Part shown: piece after piece, positions 25,660 through 34,330 of the stretch
Numbering within the stretch: position 1 is the first letter of the stretch
How the letters are laid out: each line of letters starts with the position of its first letter
From: Sialis fuliginosa
Lineage: Eukaryota > Arthropoda > Insecta > Megaloptera > Sialidae
DNA length: 64,000 nucleotides
Assembly: GCA_961205875.1 (NCBI GenBank)
Contig: OY540813.1
Coordinates: 25,825,001-25,889,000 of the forward strand
Reading direction: 5' to 3'
Position numbers and translations under genes: made by a program
Notes under the pieces: generated by a model
What the model was told of the DNA's origin: nothing
Seen by the model: the letters and a program-made list of their open reading frames with translations, nothing else
The model's database searches: none

Positions 25660-27266
25660 CCTCCCACCAAAGTCTGAGACATCGGCCAATGAAATTGAAC
25701 TTTAGGCGATGTGGAAGCATTATAGCTGACTGGTGCACAATTTTCATTTTTCATTTCTTCATTTTTGGTTTTACGTTTTCTTCGAATAATAATTGTAGTG
25801 ATTATTATTGTAATAATTATCCCAATTATAGTGTATGTAGAATAATTCATTTTATTTTCTCTGACTTCTAACAACTCTATTGCTTTTCTTGTTTGTTGAT
25901 GAAAATCGTTAAGTTTTTGTAGAGTTAGAGTTTTGGAAATATTTCTTACTTGAAGTTGCGAAAAAACAGTAGGTATGATAAAAATGTCGTCCCACGAAAG
26001 TGTTGATTTGCTTGTATATTTTATGTTGTTAATTTCTATACTGCAGTTTTGGAAATGTATTAATAAATTTCCTATGATGGTCTTTTGTTCCATTTCACAT
26101 GTCGTTTGAATTTCTTGGGGGTGCTGTGTTGCAATCAGTAAATAGTTTTGTTCGATTGTTTCTATAAATTCCACATCTTCGGTTTCGATCAGAGAACAGT
26201 TAGCTGTTGATTTCTGTATTAGTTTTGTAATGCAATATTCATTTTCTAACGATTTAAGATGTTTACTTTCACAGAAATATTGATTCTCTATAAGGTTACA
26301 TGGTTTCGTCATATACTGATAGCTTATCTCGTTCAAGATAATATAAGGAGTAGGAATTTTAATTGTATAAGTATTGTTTATAGGTAGGTTTCTAATATGA
26401 TAATAATTAAATTGTTCATTAAGGAAATTAGGAATTAATATTACAAATATGATATTTGTTTGATTGTAATATGCTTGTAGTTCTAATAATTCGTATATAT
26501 GTTCACTAGAAACTAGATTGATATTTTGATTGTTAAAATATTGATAGATTTGTTTTAATTCCGCCGGATGTAATATTTGTTTAGGAATTACATTGAGTTT
26601 GGCTAAAACTATAGATTCACTTATATCTTTAAGATGTATAGTAAGTAGATCTATATTGTAAATAATTTTATCAATATATTGATTATACATAACTTGTGCT
26701 TCTGCAAAATTTATTTTATTTAATAGTTCGTTTCGGAAATGATCAAAGTACTTTTCAATGGCTAATTGTTGTTTATTAATATGGTTTGTAATATTATTGA
26801 ACCTTTTTGTCATTTCTTGATTTATACTTAATTGTTCTGTCAGTGCATTATTCAAGTCGTGTTGATTTAGTTTTAGTGTTTCTATTTGTCTATTAATTTC
26901 TACTGCATCGTTATGATCCATATTACCTGTAATTGTCTTAATAATTGTTCCAAGTCCGTTTATTAGTCCTCGTTTGACTAATTTGTGTGGTAAAAGTAAT
27001 CTTAATTTTTCTTTAAGATTTTCAAATTTATTATGGACAATTTGTGTATTAAATGAAAATGGTCGAGTTGTGATTTCATGTTCGAGTCGATTAATGTTAT
27101 ATTCTATAATGTCTATGTTTTCTTCGTATTTGGTCAAATTTACTATGTGAATTAATTTGGTGTAATCATTTATGATTTTTGCATTGCCTATTTTTAGCGA
27201 TAATAGACCTTGACTACTTGTTAGATCGTGGATTTCCATCCGTTGACTGCCTGCGATTTGCAGCAT
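25647..27266 (-). CDS. env: Errantivirus envelope protein (baculovirus F-like fusion glycoprotein)
   Basis: 539-residue envelope frame in its own reading frame. It overlaps the 3' end of pol by 53 nt and runs into the 3' LTR, both usual for errantiviruses. At about residues 95-117 a dibasic KLVKR is followed by GLINGLGTIIKTITGN, the cleavage site and fusion-peptide block shared with baculovirus F proteins. The region after it is heptad-like and probably coiled coil. A single membrane segment lies at about 478-494, followed by RRKRK and a 45-residue cytoplasmic tail. Many N-glycosylation sequons are visible. Two oddities: there is no hydrophobic signal peptide after the first ATG, and the cleavage site has Leu rather than Arg at P4. 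Expression is expected from a spliced subgenomic RNA; candidate acceptors lie at 27271-27272 and 27251-27252. Confidence 0.93.
   Translation of the reverse strand: MLQIAGSQRMEIHDLTSSQGLLSLKIGNAKIINDYTKLIHIVNLTKYEENIDIIEYNINRLEHEITTRPFSFNTQIVHNKFENLKEKLRLLLPHKLVKRGLINGLGTIIKTITGNMDHNDAVEINRQIETLKLNQHDLNNALTEQLSINQEMTKRFNNITNHINKQQLAIEKYFDHFRNELLNKINFAEAQVMYNQYIDKIIYNIDLLTIHLKDISESIVLAKLNVIPKQILHPAELKQIYQYFNNQNINLVSSEHIYELLELQAYYNQTNIIFVILIPNFLNEQFNYYHIRNLPINNTYTIKIPTPYIILNEISYQYMTKPCNLIENQYFCESKHLKSLENEYCITKLIQKSTANCSLIETEDVEFIETIEQNYLLIATQHPQEIQTTCEMEQKTIIGNLLIHFQNCSIEINNIKYTSKSTLSWDDIFIIPTVFSQLQVRNISKTLTLQKLNDFHQQTRKAIELLEVRENKMNYSTYTIIGIIITIIITTIIIRRKRKTKNEEMKNENCAPVSYNASTSPKVQFHWPMSQTLVGGVMK
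25660..25668 (-). promoter_or_regulatory. Polypurine tract (plus-strand primer)
   Basis: Minus-strand GGTGGGAGG directly abuts the 3' LTR, the required place for the purine tract that primes second-strand DNA. It is short and interrupted by one T, and it is also coding for the env C-terminus. Confidence 0.7.
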
Positions 27267-30200
27267 TAACCTGAAATTTACGTTTTGGTTTTAACTTACG
27301 TTTATGTACTTTACGAGTTAAAGTTTGAGCTGTAACATTTTTATTTTTTGAAACTATATGTTGTTGATATAAAGGAGCTAATTTTTCTCTTTTATTATCT
27401 CTTTCATATACTACGTCATCAGGTTTTAATTTTGATGGGTTTTCTAAATTTTTATTTAGTTTTTCAATTGTTTTCAATTTTTTATTATGTTGCCTGTCAT
27501 GAATAATTTGTTTTATATTTTCGTACTTGGTTTTTAAATCATTTAAATAATCGTGTGGGGTTGTTATATTATTGGTTATATTTAAATCATTATAATTGTT
27601 AATATGACCTTTTAACGCTTCGAATGGTGTTAGTTTAATTGTGCTATGAATTGAATTGTTATAAGTTATTAAACATTCATTCAAAATATCTGTAGGTAAT
27701 TTTGTTTTATCTTTATGAAATATTATCCTATAGATTTCTGTTATCGTAGAATGAAATCGTTCTACGTCTGAGTTACCAGTTGAACTTTTTGCGGTAGTCT
27801 CATGTTGTTTAATATTATATTGTTTAAGAAAATCTTTATAGATAGAAGCAGTAAATTCTAAACCTGGGTCATTTATAATTAATTTAGGAAGACCGTGTTG
27901 CGAAAAGAAATGAGTTAATGATTTAACTACATTTAAACTTGTTCTTTGTTCTATAATGAATGCTGAGGCAAATTTAGTAAATTTGTCTATTATTGTTAAT
28001 ATATTTTTCTTGTGAATATTGAATATGTCTATATTTAATATTTCAAGAGGTGCACGTGGGGTCTCTGATATTTCAAATTTTATTTTTGGTGGATGTCTTT
28101 CGTACTTTAATTTTTGACAAGTTTCGCAATTATTTATAATCTTAGTTATTTTCTGATTCATATTATCAAAATAATATTGCCGTTTTAGATGTTCAAATGT
28201 TTCGCTAATTCCGCGATGATTTGAATTTTCGTGATATTCAGATATAATATTATCTTGTAAGTCTCGTTCGGTAATGTCTTCTAATAATTTTGTACTTCTA
28301 ACAATTTTAAAACGTCCGTTACTGAAAAATTTATCATAAACGGTTTGTACCATTTTAAATGTATTGTCATCTGTAAAAATACAAAATAATCGGTTTGGTC
28401 TAACATATTGTTTAAAAATGTTTACTATGTCTTGTTCACTAAAGTCTTTTTGATAAAATGTTCGTCTACGTTTCGTTTCAAATAAAACTTTATAAGTCAT
28501 TTTTTGTGATTGTTCTTTTAGAGTAAATATTATTTGTTCTCTAAAGTCATTTATACATTTTTCGGTGATAGGTATATCGTTATTTAAATTTTCTTGAGCA
28601 GAGTGAATTGTGTTACTATCCGTTAATTTATCTAAATCATCTTCATTGTTGCTTAAAGAACTTCCGGAGCTACAACTATGTAAATTAATTTCGATTCTAG
28701 AAAGTGCATCTGCGTTTAGATTTAGTTTTCCAGATTTATATAAAATTTCAAATTCGAATTCTTGGAGTTTCAACCGCCAGCGGACCAATTTTGAATTTGG
28801 TTCCTTTAAACTGAAAAGCCAAGTGAGAGGTTTGTGATCTGTGATTATTTTAAATTTTCGACCGAATAGATAAGGTCTGAAATATTTGGTTGCCCAAACA
28901 ATTGCTAAAAGTTCTTTTTCTATTGTTGAATAATTTTGTTCTGTTTTTGTTAGTGTTCTACTCGCATAGCATATTGGTTTATCAGATCCAATAGGACCTT
29001 GGGACAAAATTCCGCCCAATGCGAAATTACTGGCATCTGTTGTCAAATTGAATTCTTTACTAAAATCGGGGTATTGTAAAATCGGATCATTGCAAAGTAA
29101 TTGTTTACAATTTTCAAAACATTGTTTGTATCTATCGTCTAATACAATTTGTTTGTCTTTACGCAAACATTCTGTTAGTGGTTTTGTCAGTTTGGAAAAG
29201 TCTTTTATAAATTTTCTATAGTAACCTAAGAGTCCTAGAAAAGATTTTATTTGTTTTTCTGTTTTTGGGATGGGAAATTTTTTTATAGCAGAAATTTTAT
29301 CAGGGTTTGGGTTTACACCGTCTCTCGTTACTACATGTCCTAGAAATGCCACTTCTTTATGTAAAAATTCCGACTTGTCTAGCTGAATTTTTAGATTTGC
29401 TGATCTTAACTTTTCAAATATTTTATTAAGGTTTTCGATATGTTCTTGGAGGGAAGTAGAAAATACAATTATGTCATCCATGTATACAAGACAGATTTTT
29501 CCTTGTAATTCACGTAATACATGGTCCATTACTCGTTGGAATGTACTAGGTGCGTTCTTTAATCCGAATGGCATCCGAACGTATTCGTAATGACCGTGAT
29601 CTACTGTAAAAGCTGTTTTTGAAATGTCTTTAGAATGTACTTCTATTTGGTGGAACCCTGAGGCTAAGTCAAGTGTACTAAAATAGATACATTTTCCTAA
29701 CTTATCTAAGATTTCCGTTATATTAGGTAAAGGATAGCGATCGTCTATTGTTTTCTCATTTAATTTCCTATAGTCTACAACTAAACGCCATTTACGTATA
29801 CCGCTTGCGTCAAATTTCTTTGGAACAATCCAAATTGGTGAAGACCATGGAGAAAAACTGGGTCTAATAATTCCTTGTTTTAATAATTTATCTATCTGAC
29901 TACGTACTTCGTTCTTATGAATTTCCGGGTATCGGTAAGACTTGGTATAAATTGGAGTGTCGTCAGTAGTTTTAATTTCATGTTTAATTTGATTGGTAAA
30001 AGATAGGTCTTGTCCTTCTTTGAAGAAGATATCATCAAATTTTTGACAAATGTGTACTATAGCTTTTTTCTCTTCTGAATTTAAATGATTAATGCGAATT
30101 AATGATTCAATTTCTGATGAGTCTGATACGTTATTAGTGTAATTTATGTCAAAATTATTTATTTGTTGGCAATTTTCTAAATTATTACATTTAATAGGTT

Positions 30201-30831
30201 GTTCTAACATGAAAGTTTTTGAGGTTTCATTTAAATTTACAATCTCAATTCTAGATTGCCAATTTTTAGATTTATAAATGCCTTCGTTGACAAATAAATT
30301 TGGTTGTATATTAGTTTTGGGTATAAAAATATCTCCGTTTTCTATGTCTACAGGTGCGTTAATTGTTAACTTACTGCGCGGATTTATTTCTAATATCCCT
30401 GTTGTGTGATTTGGTTTGTAAAGAATAGGTATACAAACTTTGTCTGTTATTAGTTTTTGGTTGCCATAGTCAATATGAGCTTTTATTTGTCTTAATATGT
30501 CTGAGCCTATTAGTCCGTCAAAATATGAATGAAAATTAAAAAGATAAAAATTTAATGGTTTTTCATTTTGTAATTCTATTAAATTGTCAATTGTTGTTTG
30601 TTTGTCTATTTGTTTTGAAATGAATACGGTTGTTATAGTTATTGGTTTAACTGTGTAAATATATTTTTCAGAAATTAATTTTGGGTTAATGAATGATGTA
30701 CAGCTTCCTGTATCAATCAAAAATTTTAATGGAGGACCGTTTGAATTAGAAATATGAATATATGGTAGTTTTGTTATTAGTTTACTGTCTAAGTTTAAGA
30801 ACCCGACTGCTGGTGTAAGGCTATTTTCCGA
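27214..30831 (-). CDS. pol: Errantivirus Pol polyprotein (protease, RT, RNase H, integrase)
   Basis: About 1205 residues if counted from the frameshift; there is no ATG start. The frame is open through the gag overlap, and the first recognisable block is the protease active site LIDTGSCTSF. Counting from that Leu as residue 1: the protease DTG is at 3-5, with a second protease block FDGLIGSDIL at 67-76. RT spans roughly 265-500, with FHQIEV and the YMDD catalytic box at 413-416. RNase H has D562 (TTDAS), D628 (TDHK) and D671 (NADALS). The integrase zinc finger has H830, H835, C865 and C868. The integrase core is D898, D951, E987, a D-D(35)E arrangement; the second Asp sits in INDPGLEF. The C-terminus is very basic. 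The stop at 27214-27216 lies inside env. No frameshift or internal stop is seen. Confidence 0.96.
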   Translation of the reverse strand, partial: SENSLTPAVGFLNLDSKLITKLPYIHISNSNGPPLKFLIDTGSCTSFINPKLISEKYIYTVKPITITTVFISKQIDKQTTIDNLIELQNEKPLNFYLFNFHSYFDGLIGSDILRQIKAHIDYGNQKLITDKVCIPILYKPNHTTGILEINPRSKLTINAPVDIENGDIFIPKTNIQPNLFVNEGIYKSKNWQSRIEIVNLNETSKTFMLEQPIKCNNLENCQQINNFDINYTNNVSDSSEIESLIRINHLNSEEKKAIVHICQKFDDIFFKEGQDLSFTNQIKHEIKTTDDTPIYTKSYRYPEIHKNEVRSQIDKLLKQGIIRPSFSPWSSPIWIVPKKFDASGIRKWRLVVDYRKLNEKTIDDRYPLPNITEILDKLGKCIYFSTLDLASGFHQIEVHSKDISKTAFTVDHGHYEYVRMPFGLKNAPSTFQRVMDHVLRELQGKICLVYMDDIIVFSTSLQEHIENLNKIFEKLRSANLKIQLDKSEFLHKEVAFLGHVVTRDGVNPNPDKISAIKKFPIPKTEKQIKSFLGLLGYYRKFIKDFSKLTKPLTECLRKDKQIVLDDRYKQCFENCKQLLCNDPILQYPDFSKEFNLTTDASNFALGGILSQGPIGSDKPICYASRTLTKTEQNYSTIEKELLAIVWATKYFRPYLFGRKFKIITDHKPLTWLFSLKEPNSKLVRWRLKLQEFEFEILYKSGKLNLNADALSRIEINLHSCSSGSSLSNNEDDLDKLTDSNTIHSAQENLNNDIPITEKCINDFREQIIFTLKEQSQKMTYKVLFETKRRRTFYQKDFSEQDIVNIFKQYVRPNRLFCIFTDDNTFKMVQTVYDKFFSNGRFKIVRSTKLLEDITERDLQDNIISEYHENSNHRGISETFEHLKRQYYFDNMNQKITKIINNCETCQKLKYERHPPKIKFEISETPRAPLEILNIDIFNIHKKNILTIIDKFTKFASAFIIEQRTSLNVVKSLTHFFSQHGLPKLIINDPGLEFTASIYKDFLKQYNIKQHETTAKSSTGNSDVERFHSTITEIYRIIFHKDKTKLPTDILNECLITYNNSIHSTIKLTPFEALKGHINNYNDLNITNNITTPHDYLNDLKTKYENIKQIIHDRQHNKKLKTIEKLNKNLENPSKLKPDDVVYERDNKREKLAPLYQQHIVSKNKNVTAQTLTRKVHKRKLKPKRKFQVNAANRRQSTDGNPRSNK

Positions 30832-32297
30832 AAATTTTCTTCATCTATTTCGTTTGTTTCGAAATCATCATTTATATGTGGATCTAAATTTTGAAAATGT
30901 GTATGTGAATTAATATCTAGTTGATAGCTAGAGTATTCTTGTTCTGATTCATCGTTTAAAGCAGAGTTATATTCGATATACTCGTTTTCAAAATCAGGAT
31001 GGGTTATTTCAGGATTTTCACAATTAAATAATTCTTTTGAATGGAAATTTGGAGGACCTGTTGATTTGAAGAATTGGGTATTTGTTTGAGGTATTGGTCT
31101 ATATCTATTAGTGTTACCACTACTTGTGTCCATTGGAGTAGGACGATATATAGGTTTCGATTGTTGTGGATGTTGTGATTGTTGAATTGGACGATTATTG
31201 AAGAAAGGTTGGGATTGTTGAGAACGATTAACATTTGAATTAAATCTTAATTGTTGTGGATGATTGATTTGAGTATTTGGAATATATGATCGATAATTAT
31301 TTTGATTATACGATCGATTATTATTTTGATTATACGATTGATAATTATTTGGGTTATACGATCGAATATTCGAATTATGTGAAAATTGTCTGTAATTCGA
31401 ATTTTGAGGTGTAGGGTGATTGTAAGTTCTGTTGTGTGGTGTGTGACTATTATTTTGTGTATTATTGAATTTTGGTGTATTCCTAACATAATACGTATTT
31501 TGTTCTTGTATCGAGAAACTGAATGCTTCCGCCAATGAAGTTGGTCGCATTGCTCTTATAGTACTACCTAACGGTTCTTTTAATCCTGTCAGATACGTAT
31601 TAAGGCACATTTCTTGATAAAGTTTATGTTTGGCTGATATAACGTTTACATCAGTTTCATGAATGTTAATTAGGTTTGTCATTGTTGAGAAAAGTTCAAT
31701 AATTTTACTATAGAAGGTTTCTACAGTTTCATTTGTTTGCTTTAGTGTATGTAAATCTCTGATAAGGGAAGTTTCGTTACGCTTATCTGAATAATGTAAA
31801 ATTAAATTTCTTCTTATTTCTGACCATAGTACCGGAGTACCGTACATATTTAATACTTCGTTTGCTTCATTAATTATTTTATTTCTTATAGCCCTAGTTA
31901 TAAATTTTACATAATTATTGTCTGAATTAGGTATTATATCTAGTATTTCCTGTACGTTATTTATGAAATCGTACAGTAATCTTGGATTACCATTGAATGT
32001 AGGCAAATCTTTTATTGCATCTGGTATTCTTAAATTATTAAAAATATCTAGTGGCGTTGCTGCCATATTTACTTTAATTTTATTTATTTGTTCTTTTGAA
32101 ATTGTTAGTTTTATATTTTCAATATTTGACTTATTACTAGCGAAACTCAAGTTTTTAACAACTGGCGATAAACCTTCGCCGGTGTTAATGTTTTGTTCTT
32201 GTACCGTCGATAAACCGTCGTCAGTATTTGAACTCAAAGCATTTACAGTATTACAACTTTTGGATTTTTTAATTTTTGGATAAGGATACTTAGACAT
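30795..32297 (-). CDS. gag: Errantivirus Gag
   Basis: 500 residues from the ATG at 32295-32297. A capsid-like helical region (about 80-265, with LPTFNGNPRLLYDFI near 98-112) is followed by an Asn/Gln/Tyr-rich low-complexity part (about 275-410) with several RSYNQNN-type units. An acidic tail (about 425-500) ends at the TAA at 30795-30797. No CCHC zinc knuckle is present, in line with errantivirus Gags; RNA binding probably rests on the Arg/Asn-rich part. It would form the virus-like particle. Its last 12 codons overlap pol, reached by slippage at 30831-30837. A plus-strand frame at 31918-32283 is a shadow of this gene. Confidence 0.93.
   Translation of the reverse strand: MSKYPYPKIKKSKSCNTVNALSSNTDDGLSTVQEQNINTGEGLSPVVKNLSFASNKSNIENIKLTISKEQINKIKVNMAATPLDIFNNLRIPDAIKDLPTFNGNPRLLYDFINNVQEILDIIPNSDNNYVKFITRAIRNKIINEANEVLNMYGTPVLWSEIRRNLILHYSDKRNETSLIRDLHTLKQTNETVETFYSKIIELFSTMTNLINIHETDVNVISAKHKLYQEMCLNTYLTGLKEPLGSTIRAMRPTSLAEAFSFSIQEQNTYYVRNTPKFNNTQNNSHTPHNRTYNHPTPQNSNYRQFSHNSNIRSYNPNNYQSYNQNNNRSYNQNNYRSYIPNTQINHPQQLRFNSNVNRSQQSQPFFNNRPIQQSQHPQQSKPIYRPTPMDTSSGNTNRYRPIPQTNTQFFKSTGPPNFHSKELFNCENPEITHPDFENEYIEYNSALNDESEQEYSSYQLDINSHTHFQNLDPHINDDFETNEIDEENFRKIALHQQSGS
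30831..30837 (-). promoter_or_regulatory. -1 ribosomal frameshift heptamer (A AAT TTT)
   Basis: In gag frame the minus strand reads GAA AAT TTT CGG, giving the canonical X XXY YYZ heptamer A AAT TTT, 33 nt before the gag stop. A -1 shift here enters the pol frame, which stays open into the protease. It is the only classical heptamer in register that I see in the overlap. I did not identify a downstream pseudoknot. Confidence 0.8.
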
Positions 32298-32666
32298 GAA
32301 CGAAACAAAAAAATCAATACAGACTTACCACATAGCCCAAATGTAGAATACCATCGTCCGAACCCACTGCCTGCCCGATGTTCCTTCGGGTTGAATAGTG
32401 TTCTCCTATTCCGGATTCGTCACCAAATATTCTTGTGGAGTACGTTGGTTCTTAGTGCGAAGAATTAGAATTCACCCAGTAGAGTTTTCGACTGGTTCAC
32501 TAGGTCGTTGTTGATTGATCGACAGCTGATTTACTGAATCTCTTCACTAATACTGTTTTGTATTAACAATTTCCGAACTTTCAACTTTTAACAATAAACC
32601 GTTGTTAAGGCTGTTTTTTCGCGATTCACTTAATCTTACTGTTTGGATATCAACGAATCTTTTTGT
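32298..32666 (-). promoter_or_regulatory. Errantivirus 5' leader with splice-donor candidate
   Basis: Untranslated region between the primer site and gag. A strong donor GTAAGT lies on the minus strand at 32323-32328, about 26 nt before the gag ATG, preceded by a short upstream ATG at 32331-32333. This is a sensible donor for the spliced env RNA, and probably the packaging signal is also in this leader. Inference from position and consensus. Confidence 0.6.
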
Positions 32667-32684
32667 ATCCTACCGACTGCGCCA
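32667..32684 (-). promoter_or_regulatory. Primer binding site, tRNA-Ser type
   Basis: Minus-strand TGGCGCAGTCGGTAGGAT starts on the last LTR base and is complementary to a tRNA 3' end of the CGACTGCG-CCA type, as in serine tRNAs. Several errantiviruses (for example 17.6 and 297) are known to use tRNA-Ser. Confidence 0.85.
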
Positions 32685-33030
32685 ATTATGTTTTTCATTG
32701 AAAAAATATCCTTTTTAAAAAAATCTTTATTAGTTATAATTCTATATAATGCTTATAGCTAGATGGTATACTTGAGAATAATTCTTATAGAAGAGGATAA
32801 CAGTTGCATGATTTTACTCCGTCATCATTTTCTATAATTCTCTGAATGTAATACAATACTTTTGTACGCCGGATAAGGCGATGATAAAAATGTGTTAAAT
32901 TCCTAAGTGTTATACATATGATTATATAGTTATTCATAATTAAATTAAGTACAATACAATATAATATCTTAAACTATTGGTTATTGAAATATATGTTTAT
33001 CTTATATAATAGATGGTTCATTTCATGACT
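32684..33030 (-). repeat. 5' LTR of the errantivirus
   Basis: 347 bp, identical to the 3' LTR. It should hold the promoter for the genomic RNA. A candidate initiator-like ACATTCAGAG lies in the middle on the minus strand; I see no well-placed TATA box, which is common in errantiviruses. Confidence 0.97.
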
Positions 33031-33034
33031 CACG
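33031..33034. repeat. Target site duplication (CACG), right
   Basis: Partner of 25309-25312; together they show one clean integration event. Confidence 0.9.
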
Positions 33035-34049
33035 TAATAATAATAATATTTATCGTTCAGCCATACAAAGATGGATACAATACATATATCGAAAATAACA
33101 AAAGAAATACAAAATAATAAAATATAAAATATAAATAAAAAATTCTTCAACTATGTAGGAACAACATAATAAGATAAGCTTCTTGTAATGTTTTTTTTTT
33201 TTTAAATTAAATTTCTTGGCATTCTTTTTTACAAATTCAGCCATCTAATTTTCTTTAAATGCTCATTCTTCTTCTTAATGTGAGAAAAACGCATACACGT
33301 ACAACATATAGAAACGGGGACACAAAGACGGAATGGATGTTGCCTCTGTGCCTGTTCTTCTTGTAATGTTTATCGTATTTATGTTTTATTTATTATAATA
33401 TCCTCTAATAAATATCGATGATTTTTCAATCCCTATTTGTAAATGAATAAGTCTGCTAATGTTAATAATTTTAATTTTACAAAATGATGTTGTACATAGG
33501 TAATACGTATTCTGTATTTCTATATTTTAAATAACTTTGCAATATTATTAACTCTTCCCCAAAACTATATTTCATAGACAACGTGTGATTGTACATAAAT
33601 ATAATAAATATTTAAAATAATTTTTAAGAGATTATTTGTTTTGCTTTAAAAAAAATCCAGCATTTACTTTTTTTATTTTTAGTTAATGTGTTTAATTTAG
33701 AATCAAAATTTAATTCCAATAGTTTTACACTTTTGTTTGGTATTGCCAAATTTATTTATTTATATTGTAATCATGATATCCTTAACTCAAATTAAAAACC
33801 ATAATTTTCCTGTGTGTATGTAGCTTATTCTCAACTCTCTCTACCAAGATATCTGAATATTTACAACGTTGCCAAGTTTAATTAATCGGTGTTTATGCAA
33901 CGCCTTTATCACAATTATTTAATCGAACTATTAACTAATCCTCAATTTTCGTTTCTTTATACAATCCTGCTTATGAGAAGTTCTACTGTATAGAAATACA
34001 TTTAATTATACATACTTGTACTTGAGTGAAACTACTATACATAATTTAC
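33035..34049. other. AT-rich non-coding stretch
   Basis: AT-rich host DNA next to the provirus. Short hydrophobic frames only; nothing supported. Confidence 0.45.
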
Positions 34050-34330
34050 GTGAACCTATTATAATACATCGTGGGTAACTGCGATCGCCTAAGGATGGGA
34101 AGTATGCCGCCGAATTAACTTAAAGCCTGATAAATCTGCGTAGAGTAATAGGTCGACAATAAGTTGTTTAGTTTGTGGCTACACTTTGACCTCTGCAATA
34201 CTGTTTAATCATTTATCATCTTGTGAGACGGACTTAGGATGACGGCGAACTAATACTCATTGTTTGTCTTTAGAACGTGAACGCACATAACTAGTTAATT
34301 ATGATTTGTTTTAATAAACCATCTAACATT
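34050..34330. other. GC/complexity island, possible conserved non-coding element
   Basis: Repeat-free block with CTTTGACCTCTGC (nuclear-receptor-like), TTTAATCATTTATCATC and AGTTAATTATGATTTG (homeodomain-like) words. No ORF. Candidate enhancer. Confidence 0.3.

Larger units (their letters stand above)
25313..33030 (-). mobile_element. Complete errantivirus (env-bearing Ty3/gypsy endogenous retrovirus)
   Basis: A 7718-bp provirus on the minus strand. In transcription order it has: 5' LTR, tRNA-Ser-type primer site, leader, gag, pol (-1 frame), env, purine tract and 3' LTR. The LTRs are identical over 347 bp, and a CACG duplication flanks the insertion. All three frames are open and every catalytic residue I looked for is present. 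The order, the LTR ends (AGT...ATT when read on the minus strand), the YRYR target and the F-like envelope place it in the insect errantivirus group (relatives include gypsy, 17.6 and ZAM). Identical LTRs imply very recent integration. Whether it is transcribed or mobile cannot be told from sequence. Confidence 0.97.

Noticed and set aside
28610-28837. 75-codon plus-strand ORF inside the provirus
   Set aside because: Antisense to the RNase H region of pol.
31918-32283. 121-codon plus-strand ORF
   Set aside because: Antisense shadow of gag; no independent support.
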